In this document: one piece after another, positions 1 to 8,965 of the stretch
How positions within the stretch are numbered: the first letter of the stretch is position 1
Layout of the letters: each line of letters opens with the position of its first letter
Source: Globisporangium splendens
Taxonomy: Eukaryota > Oomycota > Peronosporomycetes > Pythiales > Pythiaceae
Reading direction: 5' to 3'
Assembly: GCA_006386115.1 (NCBI GenBank)
Contig: VFIW01000058.1
Span: 1 to 64,000, forward strand
DNA: 64,000 nt
Program-made: the position numbers and the translations under genes
The notes under the pieces: model-generated
Database searches by the model: none
Seen by the model: only the letters and a program-made list of their open reading frames with translations
What the model was told of the DNA's origin: nothing

Positions 1-50
1 TGTATCAGTATACGTCGGATCAATTGTCACCATTCGTTCTGGTCGTCGGA
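1..50 (+). pseudogene. tRNA-Tyr remnant (intron end and 3' exon)
   Basis: Matches the end of the intron and the 3' exon of the intact genes downstream, but with several substitutions and small indels in the anticodon-stem and T-arm region. The 5' half lies outside the window. The BamHI-like GGATCC and the T-run that follow every array tRNA are still present. Confidence 0.8.
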
Positions 51-706
51 TCCTTTTTGTCACTGTCTTTTTGTGAGAGGTGGGTCCTGCATGGCCTTTA
101 GCTCTGCTTCTGCTCTGCGGTTCCGTCCCGTCAGTGCTGCGGCGCGGCAGTATTTGTTGCGTTGCTTGTTTGTTATTTGTGTTGGGGTGTGTCTGTCCTG
201 CCTATGGCGCGAGTGCACCACGCATGCGCGCACGGACTTTTCGGCTCTTCCCGGCTCGTTTCCTTCCGGCTCGGCTTTTCGAGTCGCCGGTGGCTTTGCA
301 GCTTCCCGCTCACAAGTCGCATCGCTGTCCTTGGCCTTTGAGCGCGTTGTTGCGGCATGGGTCGGCTGTGGCGCTTCTTTTTGTGTTTGGCGTGAAGAAG
401 GGTCACGCAGAGTCTCGCTTTGGCGCATTGGCTTTTGTACGTGTGGCGGTTGTTTGCTGATTTGTGTTTGTGCGCGCCTATCGCTGTCGTCGGCCGCACG
501 TGTCCGTCGCGGTTGGTCCGTTTGTGTTTGCAGTTTTTGGGGAGACCTGTGCAGCGGTTGGTGGCAGCCGCACGGGAGAGCATGGCACGGCGTGGAGAGT
601 GCTGTTTTTGTGGTTGTTTTTGTGCGTGGTGTCGTTGTTTGTGGTGTGTTAGACCACATACCGTGATAGTAAGAGATTATGACACTGAACACACGGCGTA
701 CTGTAC
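51..706. repeat. Diverged array spacer
   Basis: Degenerate version of the spacer seen between the intact tRNA-Tyr genes (same order of blocks: T-run, GC-rich GCGCGAGTGCAC block, TG-rich end). It contains long stop-poor frames on both strands, but these follow from base composition and are not conserved as proteins. No gene seen. Confidence 0.75.
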
Positions 707-811
707 CACGAGCGTACTCTGGCTTTTTAGAGCGACTGACTGTATTGTGTAGATACGGTAGTTAGCAGTATACTGGAAATCAATTGGTCACATTTCGATT
801 CTGTCTTCGGA
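707..811 (+). pseudogene. Degenerate tRNA-Tyr gene
   Basis: Aligns along its whole length with the intact tRNA-Tyr genes, including the intron position, but the acceptor stem start, D arm (GGCTTTTTAGAGC in place of AGTTGGTAGAGC) and T arm carry changes that break pairing. Not expected to give a functional tRNA. Confidence 0.8.
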
Positions 812-1418
812 TCCTTTTTTGTCTGTCCTTTTGTGAATGTGGTCCTGTGTCCCTTTACTCGCTCTGCTCGCGTTCCGTCCCGTCGTGCTGCGGCGCGCGA
901 TTGTTGCGATTGGTGTTTGGATTGATGTTTGTTTGGGGTGTGTCTTGGCCTGCACTAATTGGCGCGAGTGCACACCTGACGCGCCTGACTTTTCGGCTTT
1001 TCGGCTCGTTTCCCGGCTCGGTTTCGTCGCCAGAGTGCTCTTTGCAGCACGCTCACATTCGCTCGCTGTCCTTAAGTCCTGTTGAGCGCGTTGTTGCGGC
1101 TGGGTCGGCTGTGACGCTTCGTTTTGTGTTTGCGCGTGAAGAAGGTGCACGCAGAGTCTCTCTTTGGCGCTTGGCGTTTGTCGTGTGGCGTTTGCTGTTG
1201 TGTTTGTGCGCTCGCTGTGCTGTCGGCCGCACTGTGTCGTCGCGGTTGGTCTCGTTTGTGTTTGGCGGTTGTGGGAGCCTTGCAGCGGTTGGTGGCAGCC
1301 GTGGGAGGCTGGCACGGGTGTTAGAGGCTGTGTGTGTTGTTGTGTTGTGTGCGTGTGTGTTGTTGTGGTGTTGGTTGCAAGGTTGTGATGGGTAGGTTTG
1401 TGATCGGTCGGACTGTAC
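812..1418. repeat. Array spacer, diverged B-type
   Basis: Spacer of the degenerate unit. Its right part (from about 1080) is close to the spacers of intact units and ends with the B-type sequence GTAGGTTTGTGATCGGTCGG just before the tRNA. No gene seen; long frames are compositional. Confidence 0.75.
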
Positions 1419-1436
1419 CCGAGCGTAGCTCAGTTG
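1419..1436 (+). repeat. Target-site duplication, left copy (LINE copy 1)
   Basis: CCGAGCGTAGCTCAGTTG, identical to the first 18 nt of tRNA-Tyr, then an abrupt change to LINE 3' end sequence. The same 18 bp begin the intact tRNA at 8861 on the other side of the element. The boundary is unambiguous: the bases before and after the 18-mer differ on the two sides. Confidence 0.93.
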
Positions 1437-1489
1437 AAAGTTGTCTATATTACTAGAATTAGACGGAGTGACTACTCAATCTACCTAGC
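1437..1489 (-). promoter_or_regulatory. Conserved LINE 3' terminal segment
   Basis: 53 bp nearly identical at the 3' end of copies 1 and 3 and slightly changed in copy 2 (15400-15452), although the adjoining 3' regions are unrelated. In the RNA sense it can form two small hairpins: GAGT/ACTC with a 4-nt loop, and GTCTA/TAGAC just before the terminal ACAACTTT. Likely the RNA signal recognised by the reverse transcriptase when copying starts (inference). Confidence 0.65.
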
Positions 1490-1628
1490 TGAAGACTATT
1501 TAAATACCATACTATACTCTAAATATGTATAATTCTGGATACCACGAGTGTATACCTGTGGACCGTCCTTTTTTCTTTTTTTTTTTTTGGAATAACCAGG
1601 TTTGAGTAATTGACCACCAATTGTGCAT

Positions 1629-1701
1629 GGTCATGTAGCTCAAATGGTACAGTACCGGGTTCCCAACCTGGAGGTCGCGGGTTCGATCCCCGCCGTGGCC
1701 A
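1629..1701 (+). tRNA. tRNA-Gly(CCC)-like sequence inside the LINE 3' region
   Basis: 73 nt with standard numbering: acceptor GGTCATG/CGTGGCC (with G-T pairs), anticodon stem CCGGG/CCTGG, loop TTCCCAA (anticodon CCC) and a perfect T arm GCGGG-TTCGATC-CCCGC. The D stem has a C-C mismatch, and no T-run follows within about 40 nt, so it may be a tRNA-derived repeat or a decaying gene rather than a working tRNA. It lies antisense to the LINE transcript. Confidence 0.6.
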
Positions 1702-1832
1702 AACTTGGAAAATCACAGAAAAACTGCACTTCCGTAATTTAACCGTTGTGAATCCGTAATTTATCTGTTTCTTGCAGGCTTGGGCTCATTCGTCAATTTG
1801 CGTCGTCGAGAGCTGGTGTCGCTTGGAGAGTG

Positions 1833-2216
1833 ATGGTCGCTGGTGCTTCTGAGGAAGAGAACTCAGGGAAGGAGGAACCTGATACCGTGTCCATAATGCA
1901 ATCGGCTGAGCCGCGCCGTGAGGCGGAGGTGTCGGGGGGCATAGGTTCGGTTGAGGGGGATTCCCAACGTGAGAGCTCCGACTCAGGAGAATCAGAGAAT
2001 AGCTCTTCTGCGCGCTGGAGAGTCATTTCCTTCGTGCGTGTCAGTGCAGCTACACCTGAAGGTGGCGGATTTGGAACGCTGTTGATTTGCTGCTCGCAAA
2101 GTCGCCAAACGGTACGTATTGCTTCATCGCTTCGATCACCTTGTGCAGCGAGCTTCTCTCATCGTCATCGTATCTCCTGCGCAGGCTGTGCCGAAAATGC
2201 GCACTCACCATTGTGA
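1833..2216 (+). pseudogene. Antisense ORF3 remnant in LINE copy 1
   Basis: Open frame of about 127 aa on the strand opposite the LINE. It starts MVAG followed by an acidic, Ser/Glu-rich stretch, as does the complete antisense ORF3 in copy 3 (32185, start MVAA). After about 70 residues the sequence resembles only the start of that protein's chromodomain. It then runs into DNA that codes ORF2 on the other strand (ORF2 stop at 2050), so it looks like a truncated 5' fragment. The homology rests on start context, composition and position and is weak at residue level. Confidence 0.4.
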
Positions 2217-5200
2217 AGATCACAGACAGCGCAGGGGCCGCAGGAGTGGGCTGTCTTCCGTCGAACAAGCACCGATTGCGGTCCGACCAGATGAAGTGAA
2301 GCGTCATCGCGCGCAGAACGTGCCAGGCATCGTTGACGACATCCTCGCAAGCTTCCCAGTTGTCGCGTACGCGCATTTTCGTTGCCAGGGCGATGTTGTG
2401 CCACGTCGGTCGCGCTCGAAAGAACGGCGACACCAGTGAGCACACATGTCCCCACAATTGCCGAGCGAGCGAGCATTCGAAGAACAAGTGCTGCTCGGTC
2501 TCGATTGTGTTGCACTCCTCGCGAACGCAGACCCGAATGCGCGGGTTGGACGCCTCCAAGAACCAAAATCGCGAGCGCACCGGCAGAAGACGGAAGGCCA
2601 GACGGAACTGCAAGTCTTCAAACACGGGGAGCAAGATCTTGCGCAGGTGCTTGGAGTACTTGATGAACGCCTCGATCTGTTGCTCATCTACGCGTTGCGA
2701 GTGAAGAGTCATCGGGTGCGGCTTTGTCGGCGGTGCTGGCGTCCATACCACGCGAAGAAGCGCTGACCGCGGAATCGCAGGGATCAAGCACACTTTCGCA
2801 CCGCTCTTGCAGCCCAGATGCGGCACCGCTTGTCTCGCAGCACTCGTGGTCTGCAACACAAGCTCTCGCGCACCCAGGCGCTCGACGATCTGCGTTGCCT
2901 CGTTGAACAGCACTCGCAGCCACTTCACCTGTTGACCAGGTGTGGTCGACACGAGCGTGAAGTCGAGATGGCGCTGGACGAAGTCTTGCTGCGACGGCCA
3001 AGCACAACCCTCGCGCATGAAGTCGGCAAGCGACCGCACACCGAAGACTCTTGACACATGCAGCCTGAAACTCCGTTGAGGCTCCGGCACCATCCCAATG
3101 CACCGACGGTGTGCTGAGCTGGTGTGAACTCTCGGAGTCTGCTCGAAGTGAAGCTCTGTGTCCGAGTGGAACCAGATTGGCTGTCGAAGACCGTACCAAG
3201 CGCGCTCGTCCGGAGGAAGGTCGTGCCACGTGATCTCCCAGCGAATCATGTACCACGATTTCCACGTCGTTCGCCACCAAGCTGAAGTGTGTCTCCACTG
3301 GATCATGTCGCCATGTCGGAGCGGAGAGATCACGAGAAAGTCGAGTGCGTTGCAGCCACCTGTGCGAGGAAGAACGAGCTTGAGCAGCTCCGTGCTCGCA
3401 GTCGTCCAGTTCCGCACATCATCTGCAGTCGCCGCTCGCATGAACTGCAGCACAAGCTGAAGACGTTGCCGCTTGAGGTGCGCGTCTAGGCTTGGGATCT
3501 GCAGACCACCGTCACTCCTCGGGAGGTACAGGAACTCGCGAGGGATGAGCTGGATGTGCGACGCGTTGCGGTCGTGCTTCCGACTCAGCACGAACCGGTT
3601 CAGCATCGACTGCCACCTCCTCACAACCGTGGTCGGGATCGACACGTGCTGGGTGTAATGCCACAGGCGGGAGAGAACCATCGTTTGGGCGACCAAGAGC
3701 CGACCACGGAGCGTTCGCGCGCGTCTGTACCACAGCTTGAAGCCGTCGTAGAAGCGCTGCTCAAGGAACTCCACGAGGTCTTCATCGACCGACGACTGGC
3801 CAAAAGGGATACCGAGATATTTCACCGTCTCCGCTCGACCCAGCACTTGCACTCCAGCGAGCGACGGACAGGTCTGGTTCCGGTTGAGCGCCAGCAGCGT
3901 CGACTTGGCAAGGTTGAGCTTCGCGCCAGAGCCTTTGCAGTACTCCTTTACGATCCCGAGCTGTGCTTGCAGGTTTGGTACCGAGCTGCTCAGAAGAGTC
4001 GAGTCGTCCGCGAAGAAGATGCTCGCGGCGGTGTGGTCTGCGTTGAGACACACTCCGTACTCTTCGTGGGACCGTAGCAGGTTGCCGAGCGGCTCGATGG
4101 TCAAGATGAAGAGCAGCGCTGACAACGGGTCGCCTTGCTTCACTCCTCTCGTCGGATGCAGCGCCGGCTGGATGTTCTGGTTGATGACGAGGTGGGCTTG
4201 AGGCTCAGTGTATAGAAGCTTGATCCACTGCACAAACTCCGAGCCGATCCCCATTCGCTCGAGTACTCGGAACATGTAGTCCCAGTTGACTCGGTCGAAC
4301 GCCTTCTCAAAGTCCAAGAACAGCGCGTACGCTTCTTCGTCTCGACTCGTCACCAGGTCTTGCAGATCTGCGAGGAACCGTACATGGTGATGGATTGAGC
4401 GACCTTTGACGAATCCCTTTTGGTCGGGATGGATCAAGTCGAGGATGACTTGCTGGAGCCGGTACGTCAGCGCTTTGGACAACACCTTCACATCGACCTG
4501 CACGAGTGCGATGGGTCGGTAGTTGCCTGGCTCTGCTCGCGAACCTTTCTTGTGCAGCAGCACGACTGCAGACTTGCGCTGAGATGACAAAAGCACTCCT
4601 CGTTGGAGTCGATCATTGAACACGATACTCAGACACTCACCGAACACATCTGGAGCGACCTGGTAGAAACCAGCAGTCAATCCATCCATGCCGGGTGCTG
4701 AGGATGCCTTCATGTGTCTGATTGCGCTTGCGAGGTCAGAAGTGGTGACTGGTGCGTTCAAAATGGCACGATCAACCTCAGCAACGAAGCGAACAATCGA
4801 GTCAAGAAGCTTGCGCTGCATGGTTTCGTCGGGTGGAGGAGCTCTTCCTGCTGGACTGTCAGGATCTCCCATCTCGGATCCCCAGTGCTCCAGGAAGCGA
4901 AGCGATATCTCTTGAGGATTCGATGAGACACTACCACTCGGTGTCACCACCTCCTCAATCGAGACCCTTCTCAGGCTCGTATCCAATGGACGAAAGAAGT
5001 GCTTGGTGGACTTCTCGGAGTTGGCCGCTTGGAAGTCGAACGCAGTATCTTGGTTGTACTGGCTCGTCCTCGTAACCGTCTCCTTGTAGTTTCTCATGGC
5101 TTCATCGAAGTGCTCTCGATTTGAGTCATTGGAAGCGACGCGATACTGAGCAGCAGCTTGATCGAGTTGGATCCGAGCCTCTTCGACAGCTTGAGTGTCT

Positions 5201-6129
5201 TGCATCCTCAGTTTCTTCTGCACGTCTTGGAGCTGGGACTTGATGCTCTCCTTCCACTTCTCCCACACCTTGCCAGGGTATGTCGAAGTGCGAAGCTTGT
5301 CGAGCACCATCTCTGCCTCCTTCTCGATCGCACTCACCACGAGTGGGTACTCGAGAAGGTAGCGAGGGAACTTCCAGTATCCTCGACCGTGGAGCTGCGA
5401 ACCAGACCTGAAACTCACAGTGTGAGCGAGGTGATCACCAGCATGCTTCGGCAGGAAGTACTTGGAGTCGCCGTAGAAGCGCGTGTAGAAGTCCTCCGAC
5501 AGCAAGATGTAGTCGAGTCGGTTCTTCCGAGGAAGGGGACCAGTGAAGACTCGCTTGGTGTCGTAGTGGATCCGCCACGCATCTACCACACCCAGCTTCG
5601 CCAGCCACTCCAAGCAGCTGGACCTGCCAGGGTCGTAGCGCAAGTCGGGAGACGACGAGTCGAGTCTGGGGTCCAACGGAGTGTTGAGATCTCCCAACAC
5701 AAAATGCGTCGCTTGATCTTCGAACCCTTCGGTGTCCAGACTCGAGAAGAATTGCTGTTTCTCTTGCTGGTCCACTGGCGCGTACACGTTGTGGATGTAG
5801 ATGGGAGCACCCTCAACCACCACTTTCACGACGAGGTAGCGACCTGCGACCGACAGACTTGGTAGCTCGATAGCCGAGTCGAAGCCTGGGAAGTCGGAAC
5901 GGAGTGCCGTGAGCACTCCATTGCTTCTTCCTCGCGTCGGTCGATCGAGCTGGCAGTTCGGGTCGTTCACGAAGACCTTGTGCTTGAAGCTCGAGTCGAG
6001 GTGGAACTTGAAATTGGAAAGGTGTGTGTTGTCGCCGAACTTGGTTTCTTGGACACACGACACCGAGTACTTGGAGAGCATGCTCTCAATAAATAAATGA
6101 CCGTTCTTCTTGATGCCATTAGTGTTCAC
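2050..6129 (-). CDS. LINE ORF2: AP endonuclease-reverse transcriptase (copy 1, intact)
   Basis: 1359-aa polyprotein that would nick the target and copy the element RNA. Endonuclease/exonuclease/phosphatase domain at about residues 1-240 with QETK (27-30), NVYAP (114-118), GDLN (146-149), RLDY (204-207) and GDH (231-233). Reverse transcriptase at about 470-760 with NYRPI (536), DFEKAFD (606-612), GVKQGDPLS (662-670) and the catalytic FADD (706-709). A zinc-binding motif C-x4-C-x7-H-x4-C lies near residue 1200. The given start is a GTG; no ATG exists between the upstream in-frame stop and this point, and the endonuclease fold appears to begin slightly upstream (near 6165). Translation therefore probably depends on reinitiation or frame change after ORF1. 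The last 50-60 residues differ sharply from the other copies. Confidence 0.93.
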   Translation of the reverse strand: MNTNGIKKNGHLFIESMLSKYSVSCVQETKFGDNTHLSNFKFHLDSSFKHKVFVNDPNCQLDRPTRGRSNGVLTALRSDFPGFDSAIELPSLSVAGRYLVVKVVVEGAPIYIHNVYAPVDQQEKQQFFSSLDTEGFEDQATHFVLGDLNTPLDPRLDSSSPDLRYDPGRSSCLEWLAKLGVVDAWRIHYDTKRVFTGPLPRKNRLDYILLSEDFYTRFYGDSKYFLPKHAGDHLAHTVSFRSGSQLHGRGYWKFPRYLLEYPLVVSAIEKEAEMVLDKLRTSTYPGKVWEKWKESIKSQLQDVQKKLRMQDTQAVEEARIQLDQAAAQYRVASNDSNREHFDEAMRNYKETVTRTSQYNQDTAFDFQAANSEKSTKHFFRPLDTSLRRVSIEEVVTPSGSVSSNPQEISLRFLEHWGSEMGDPDSPAGRAPPPDETMQRKLLDSIVRFVAEVDRAILNAPVTTSDLASAIRHMKASSAPGMDGLTAGFYQVAPDVFGECLSIVFNDRLQRGVLLSSQRKSAVVLLHKKGSRAEPGNYRPIALVQVDVKVLSKALTYRLQQVILDLIHPDQKGFVKGRSIHHHVRFLADLQDLVTSRDEEAYALFLDFEKAFDRVNWDYMFRVLERMGIGSEFVQWIKLLYTEPQAHLVINQNIQPALHPTRGVKQGDPLSALLFILTIEPLGNLLRSHEEYGVCLNADHTAASIFFADDSTLLSSSVPNLQAQLGIVKEYCKGSGAKLNLAKSTLLALNRNQTCPSLAGVQVLGRAETVKYLGIPFGQSSVDEDLVEFLEQRFYDGFKLWYRRARTLRGRLLVAQTMVLSRLWHYTQHVSIPTTVVRRWQSMLNRFVLSRKHDRNASHIQLIPREFLYLPRSDGGLQIPSLDAHLKRQRLQLVLQFMRAATADDVRNWTTASTELLKLVLPRTGGCNALDFLVISPLRHGDMIQWRHTSAWWRTTWKSWYMIRWEITWHDLPPDERAWYGLRQPIWFHSDTELHFEQTPRVHTSSAHRRCIGMVPEPQRSFRLHVSRVFGVRSLADFMREGCAWPSQQDFVQRHLDFTLVSTTPGQQVKWLRVLFNEATQIVERLGARELVLQTTSAARQAVPHLGCKSGAKVCLIPAIPRSALLRVVWTPAPPTKPHPMTLHSQRVDEQQIEAFIKYSKHLRKILLPVFEDLQFRLAFRLLPVRSRFWFLEASNPRIRVCVREECNTIETEQHLFFECSLARQLWGHVCSLVSPFFRARPTWHNIALATKMRVRDNWEACEDVVNDAWHVLRAMTLHFIWSDRNRCLFDGRQPTPAAPALSVIFTMVSAHFRHSLRRRYDDDERSSLHKVIEAMKQYVPFGDFASSKSTAFQIRHLQV

Positions 6130-6175
6130 AGTCAGAACACTAATGTTGCTCCAGGTGGTGTTGGATGAGGATGGT

Positions 6176-8767
6176 TTAGCAACGAGTCGCCAGACCGCCC
6201 GCTACCATCGTAACCTCACCACCAGCGACTTGGAGCTGCAACACTGAAGAGTCTTCCGGGCAAAAACCGTCCAGTGTTTGGAGCGACTCGAGGTCGTCCA
6301 GAAGGTGACCCTGCCACTGCACCTCGCTCCATTGCTGCATGCAGTGAGAGCCAAGCTCGGACCGCAAGAGACGAAGGAGGGTGTTGGGATGGAGGAGACG
6401 CGCGTTGTGTGCTGGGATCCACTCGACTGGCTGACCAGTGAGGTACTGGATCCAGTGGTCGTTGGCAAAGATCGTCGGCGCGATCGACATGAGCATGAGC
6501 TCGAAGAAGCCCAAAGCCTTGGATGCACGAGTCAGCTCCTTGATCGAATCCGACGTCGTCCACCACTTCGCGCACGTCTTGATGATGTCGGCTCGTTTTG
6601 ATGGAACTGCCGTTCCCATCAACTTCTTCCATTTCGTGCTGAAAGTGGTGTCGTCATTCGGATGAGTCGCACACAGCACGCGGTTGATCACATGCAACTG
6701 GGCGACCTCAGCAATCTCATGACCACTCCCTGCCATCTTCAATGACAGAGCACTGTTGAAAGCGAGAGGAGACTCGATCGCCTTCTTCGTGATGTGGTCG
6801 GGATTCGTGGCGTTCTCGAGGAGCTTGCACACGCCTTCGACCTTCTTGTCTGCTTCAGCTAGACGGTCAGGGAGGGTGTTGAGAAGCGCCGTGTTCTCGT
6901 CGTTGAGCATCGACTCGGTCACTTCAAGAAGCGGCGATGCCTTTGACGCCTTCTTGATCTTGGTGTGATGCTTCTCGACGAAAAAGGCAGACTCGGTCGA
7001 GGTCTTCAACTCAGCAGGACGCTTCACATCCACTGGGAGAATTTGATGGCGGACTCCATACTTCTTATCAGCAGTCGCGTTCTTCGATTTGAACTTGACC
7101 TCCATCGACTGGAGTGCTTGAAAGTAGTTGGAGGTGGCGATGCCATTCAAAGGCTGTGCCGATTGTTTCACCATCAGGTTGGAGAAATCAATCGCATTGC
7201 GCGAGCGCTTCTTCTTGTTCTTGGACACCGTGGCGAAACCATCGTCTGGTCCGTTGGTCAACAAGAGTAGCTTCTTCGGAGCTTTCGGACTTCCAGGTGG
7301 AGTGATCTTACCATTCGAGCCATTGAAGGTGGAAATCGACAGTGCGTCGTCGGAGTTGCTTGGAAGCTTGGCGAGCTGGTTGGCAACGGACTGTTGCCCA
7401 TGCTGAGCTCCGTGTTGGGGCTGGCCTTCACGTTTCTTCGCTTCCTCAACTGCTTTCTGCAGTGAGGTTTGCTTCGGCATCGGCTTTGCGTTTGCAGCTT
7501 GCGCGTAAGTCTTCGGTCGTTGTTGTTGATGTTGCTGCTGCTTCTGTTGAGCTGGCTCAGTCGCTGGCTCAGACGATGGAGAGACACTGTCGGAAGTACC
7601 GAGATCAAGTCCATGATGTGAGCGATAACCATACGGCAAGCGCTCGGACTGGAACGGAGCATTCTTCCCATGCGCGGGGTGCAGCTTGTTGTCGAACAGC
7701 ACTTGGTCGCAGACACTGCCGTTCACCATCAATGCGCTTGGACACGATGTGGACAAGAAGTACACTCGCCAGGTCGCAGACGTGATACCAGTCGCGAGGT
7801 TCACTTCGCGGAAGGTATCGTATACCGGCTTGCATCCGAGCAAGAACAACCGGTGTAGGATCACATCCGTGTCAGTGTCCGAGTCGACATTGGCGATATC
7901 AAGGAAGTACTTCCCGCCAAGGACGTCAAACTCCTTGAACGTGAAGACACCACCGAGGATGTTCACCTTCGTGCGCTCGAGGAGCAGGCAGGCTTCCTTC
8001 GATTTCACCTTGACACGAAGGTTGCCACCAGGGAGCTTGGAGATTTGACCGATCTCGTAGCGCTGGTACAAGTCTTCGAGAGCTTCATTGCCGTGATTCT
8101 TGCCAGAAAGCGACGCCATGATCTTCTGGAGCGGAGTCTTCGCGAGCGTCCGTCCAGTGTCGATCACCATGTCGTACTTGGCTCGAGGGAGTGCATACGG
8201 ACGCGCTTGCTCCATGCGTGGGGCAATGAACGACCAGTCACTGCCAGCGGCGTACTGGCGTTCAATCGCTTCGATGTCACATGCAAGAGGCTTTGGGGTC
8301 TCCACACGACGACGCACAGCGTCTGCTTCAGCATTGTCGCGACGGAGGAGTTCTTGTTGCGCGAGCACATCGGCCATTGTCGGACGCGGATCCGCGTTTG
8401 GATGCGAGGCGGCGTTGGCAGGAGGCAGCGCGAGTTCCATCGGCTCATCATCTGACGGGGTGTCAGAAAACGAGACGATCCCATTCGGCGGAATTTCCAT
8501 CGACACATCCACTTCGTCGTCTATTCCATTCGGCTCAGGAGCAGACGGAGCGGTTGGCGCAAGAGAAGGAGGAGATGGAAGCGCGTCGGGTTGAGAGGCT
8601 GAAACGCCACTCAAAGGAAGAGGTCCAGACCTTCCCAAAATTTCCGAGGGGGATGGGCCAGGAGTGGGACCTGGCTGGATACTGGGTGCGAACCCAGATT
8701 CCAGACCAGATGCGACACGTGGCAGCTGCTCGGAAGGAAGAGAAGAGGCGGAAGCTGGATTTTCCAT
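6176..8767 (-). CDS. LINE ORF1 protein (copy 1)
   Basis: 863 aa with an ATG start 93 bp inside the element. N-terminal about 100 residues are Pro/Ser-rich, followed by an acidic segment. The central region (about 180-330) is compatible with an RRM-like RNA-binding fold. A Gln-rich linker (about 345-370) and a long C-terminal region of unknown type follow. No CCHC knuckle is present. By analogy with other LINEs it should coat the element RNA; that is inference. ORF2 follows in the +1 frame after a 46-nt gap. ORF1 is open and similar in all three full copies (863, 863 and 850 aa), which suggests it has been under selection. Confidence 0.85.
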   Translation of the reverse strand: MENPASASSLPSEQLPRVASGLESGFAPSIQPGPTPGPSPSEILGRSGPLPLSGVSASQPDALPSPPSLAPTAPSAPEPNGIDDEVDVSMEIPPNGIVSFSDTPSDDEPMELALPPANAASHPNADPRPTMADVLAQQELLRRDNAEADAVRRRVETPKPLACDIEAIERQYAAGSDWSFIAPRMEQARPYALPRAKYDMVIDTGRTLAKTPLQKIMASLSGKNHGNEALEDLYQRYEIGQISKLPGGNLRVKVKSKEACLLLERTKVNILGGVFTFKEFDVLGGKYFLDIANVDSDTDTDVILHRLFLLGCKPVYDTFREVNLATGITSATWRVYFLSTSCPSALMVNGSVCDQVLFDNKLHPAHGKNAPFQSERLPYGYRSHHGLDLGTSDSVSPSSEPATEPAQQKQQQHQQQRPKTYAQAANAKPMPKQTSLQKAVEEAKKREGQPQHGAQHGQQSVANQLAKLPSNSDDALSISTFNGSNGKITPPGSPKAPKKLLLLTNGPDDGFATVSKNKKKRSRNAIDFSNLMVKQSAQPLNGIATSNYFQALQSMEVKFKSKNATADKKYGVRHQILPVDVKRPAELKTSTESAFFVEKHHTKIKKASKASPLLEVTESMLNDENTALLNTLPDRLAEADKKVEGVCKLLENATNPDHITKKAIESPLAFNSALSLKMAGSGHEIAEVAQLHVINRVLCATHPNDDTTFSTKWKKLMGTAVPSKRADIIKTCAKWWTTSDSIKELTRASKALGFFELMLMSIAPTIFANDHWIQYLTGQPVEWIPAHNARLLHPNTLLRLLRSELGSHCMQQWSEVQWQGHLLDDLESLQTLDGFCPEDSSVLQLQVAGGEVTMVAGGLATRC

Positions 8768-8860
8768 GGGGACAGGCGGAGGGATGGCGGCGAAGGCGGC
8801 GGCTGGGAGAGGGTTCTTCTGAAGAGTCGACTTGAGGGGTAGCCGGCAAATTGAGAAGTG
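8768..8860 (-). promoter_or_regulatory. LINE 5' UTR
   Basis: Short leader whose outer about 40 bp (including GGTAGCCGGCAAATTGAGAAG on the plus strand) are shared by all four copies, even copy 4, which has no ORFs. It abuts the tRNA-Tyr gene, so LINE and tRNA are transcribed divergently. Copy 1 has one extra G at the junction. Promoter function is inferred from position and conservation. Confidence 0.6.
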
Positions 8861-8965
8861 CCGAGCGTAGCTCAGTTGGTAGAGCGATTGACTGTAGTGT
8901 GTAGATACTGTGTATCAGTATACTCGGAAATCAATTGGTCACCAGTTCGATTCTGGTCGTTCGGA
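8861..8965 (+). tRNA. tRNA-Tyr(GUA), intron-containing
   Basis: Exon 1 8861-8897 and exon 2 8930-8965, separated by a 32-nt intron (8898-8929) directly 3' of the nucleotide after the anticodon, the canonical place. Acceptor CCGAGCG/CGTTCGG, D stem GCTC/GAGC, anticodon stem ATTGA/TCAAT with loop CTGTAGA, T arm ACCAG-TTCGATT-CTGGT, discriminator A. A T5 run three bases later is a Pol III terminator. This gene is restored by the 18-bp target duplication of LINE copy 1, so its 5' flank is LINE DNA. Confidence 0.96.

Larger units (their letters stand above)
1437..8860 (-). mobile_element. tRNA-Tyr-targeted LINE, copy 1 (intact ORFs)
   Basis: Non-LTR retrotransposon of 7.4 kb on the minus strand. 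From its 5' end (8860) it has a 5' UTR of about 93 bp, ORF1 (863 aa), ORF2 (1359 aa, AP-type endonuclease plus reverse transcriptase) and a 3' region of about 0.6 kb. The 3' region ends in a 53-bp segment (1437-1489) shared with copies 2 and 3, with no poly(A) tail. It is flanked by the 18-bp duplication of tRNA-Tyr nt 1-18. The domain layout resembles L1/Tx1-type elements; clade placement is inferred from motifs only. This is the only copy in the window with both ORFs open and catalytic motifs intact, so it is the best candidate for an active source. Confidence 0.93.

Noticed and set aside
73..1395. Long frames on both strands in the array spacers (up to about 230 codons, for example 14736-15434)
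   Set aside because: They arise in all frames from TG-rich, stop-poor repeat DNA, run through the tRNA genes, and change frame and sequence freely between units.
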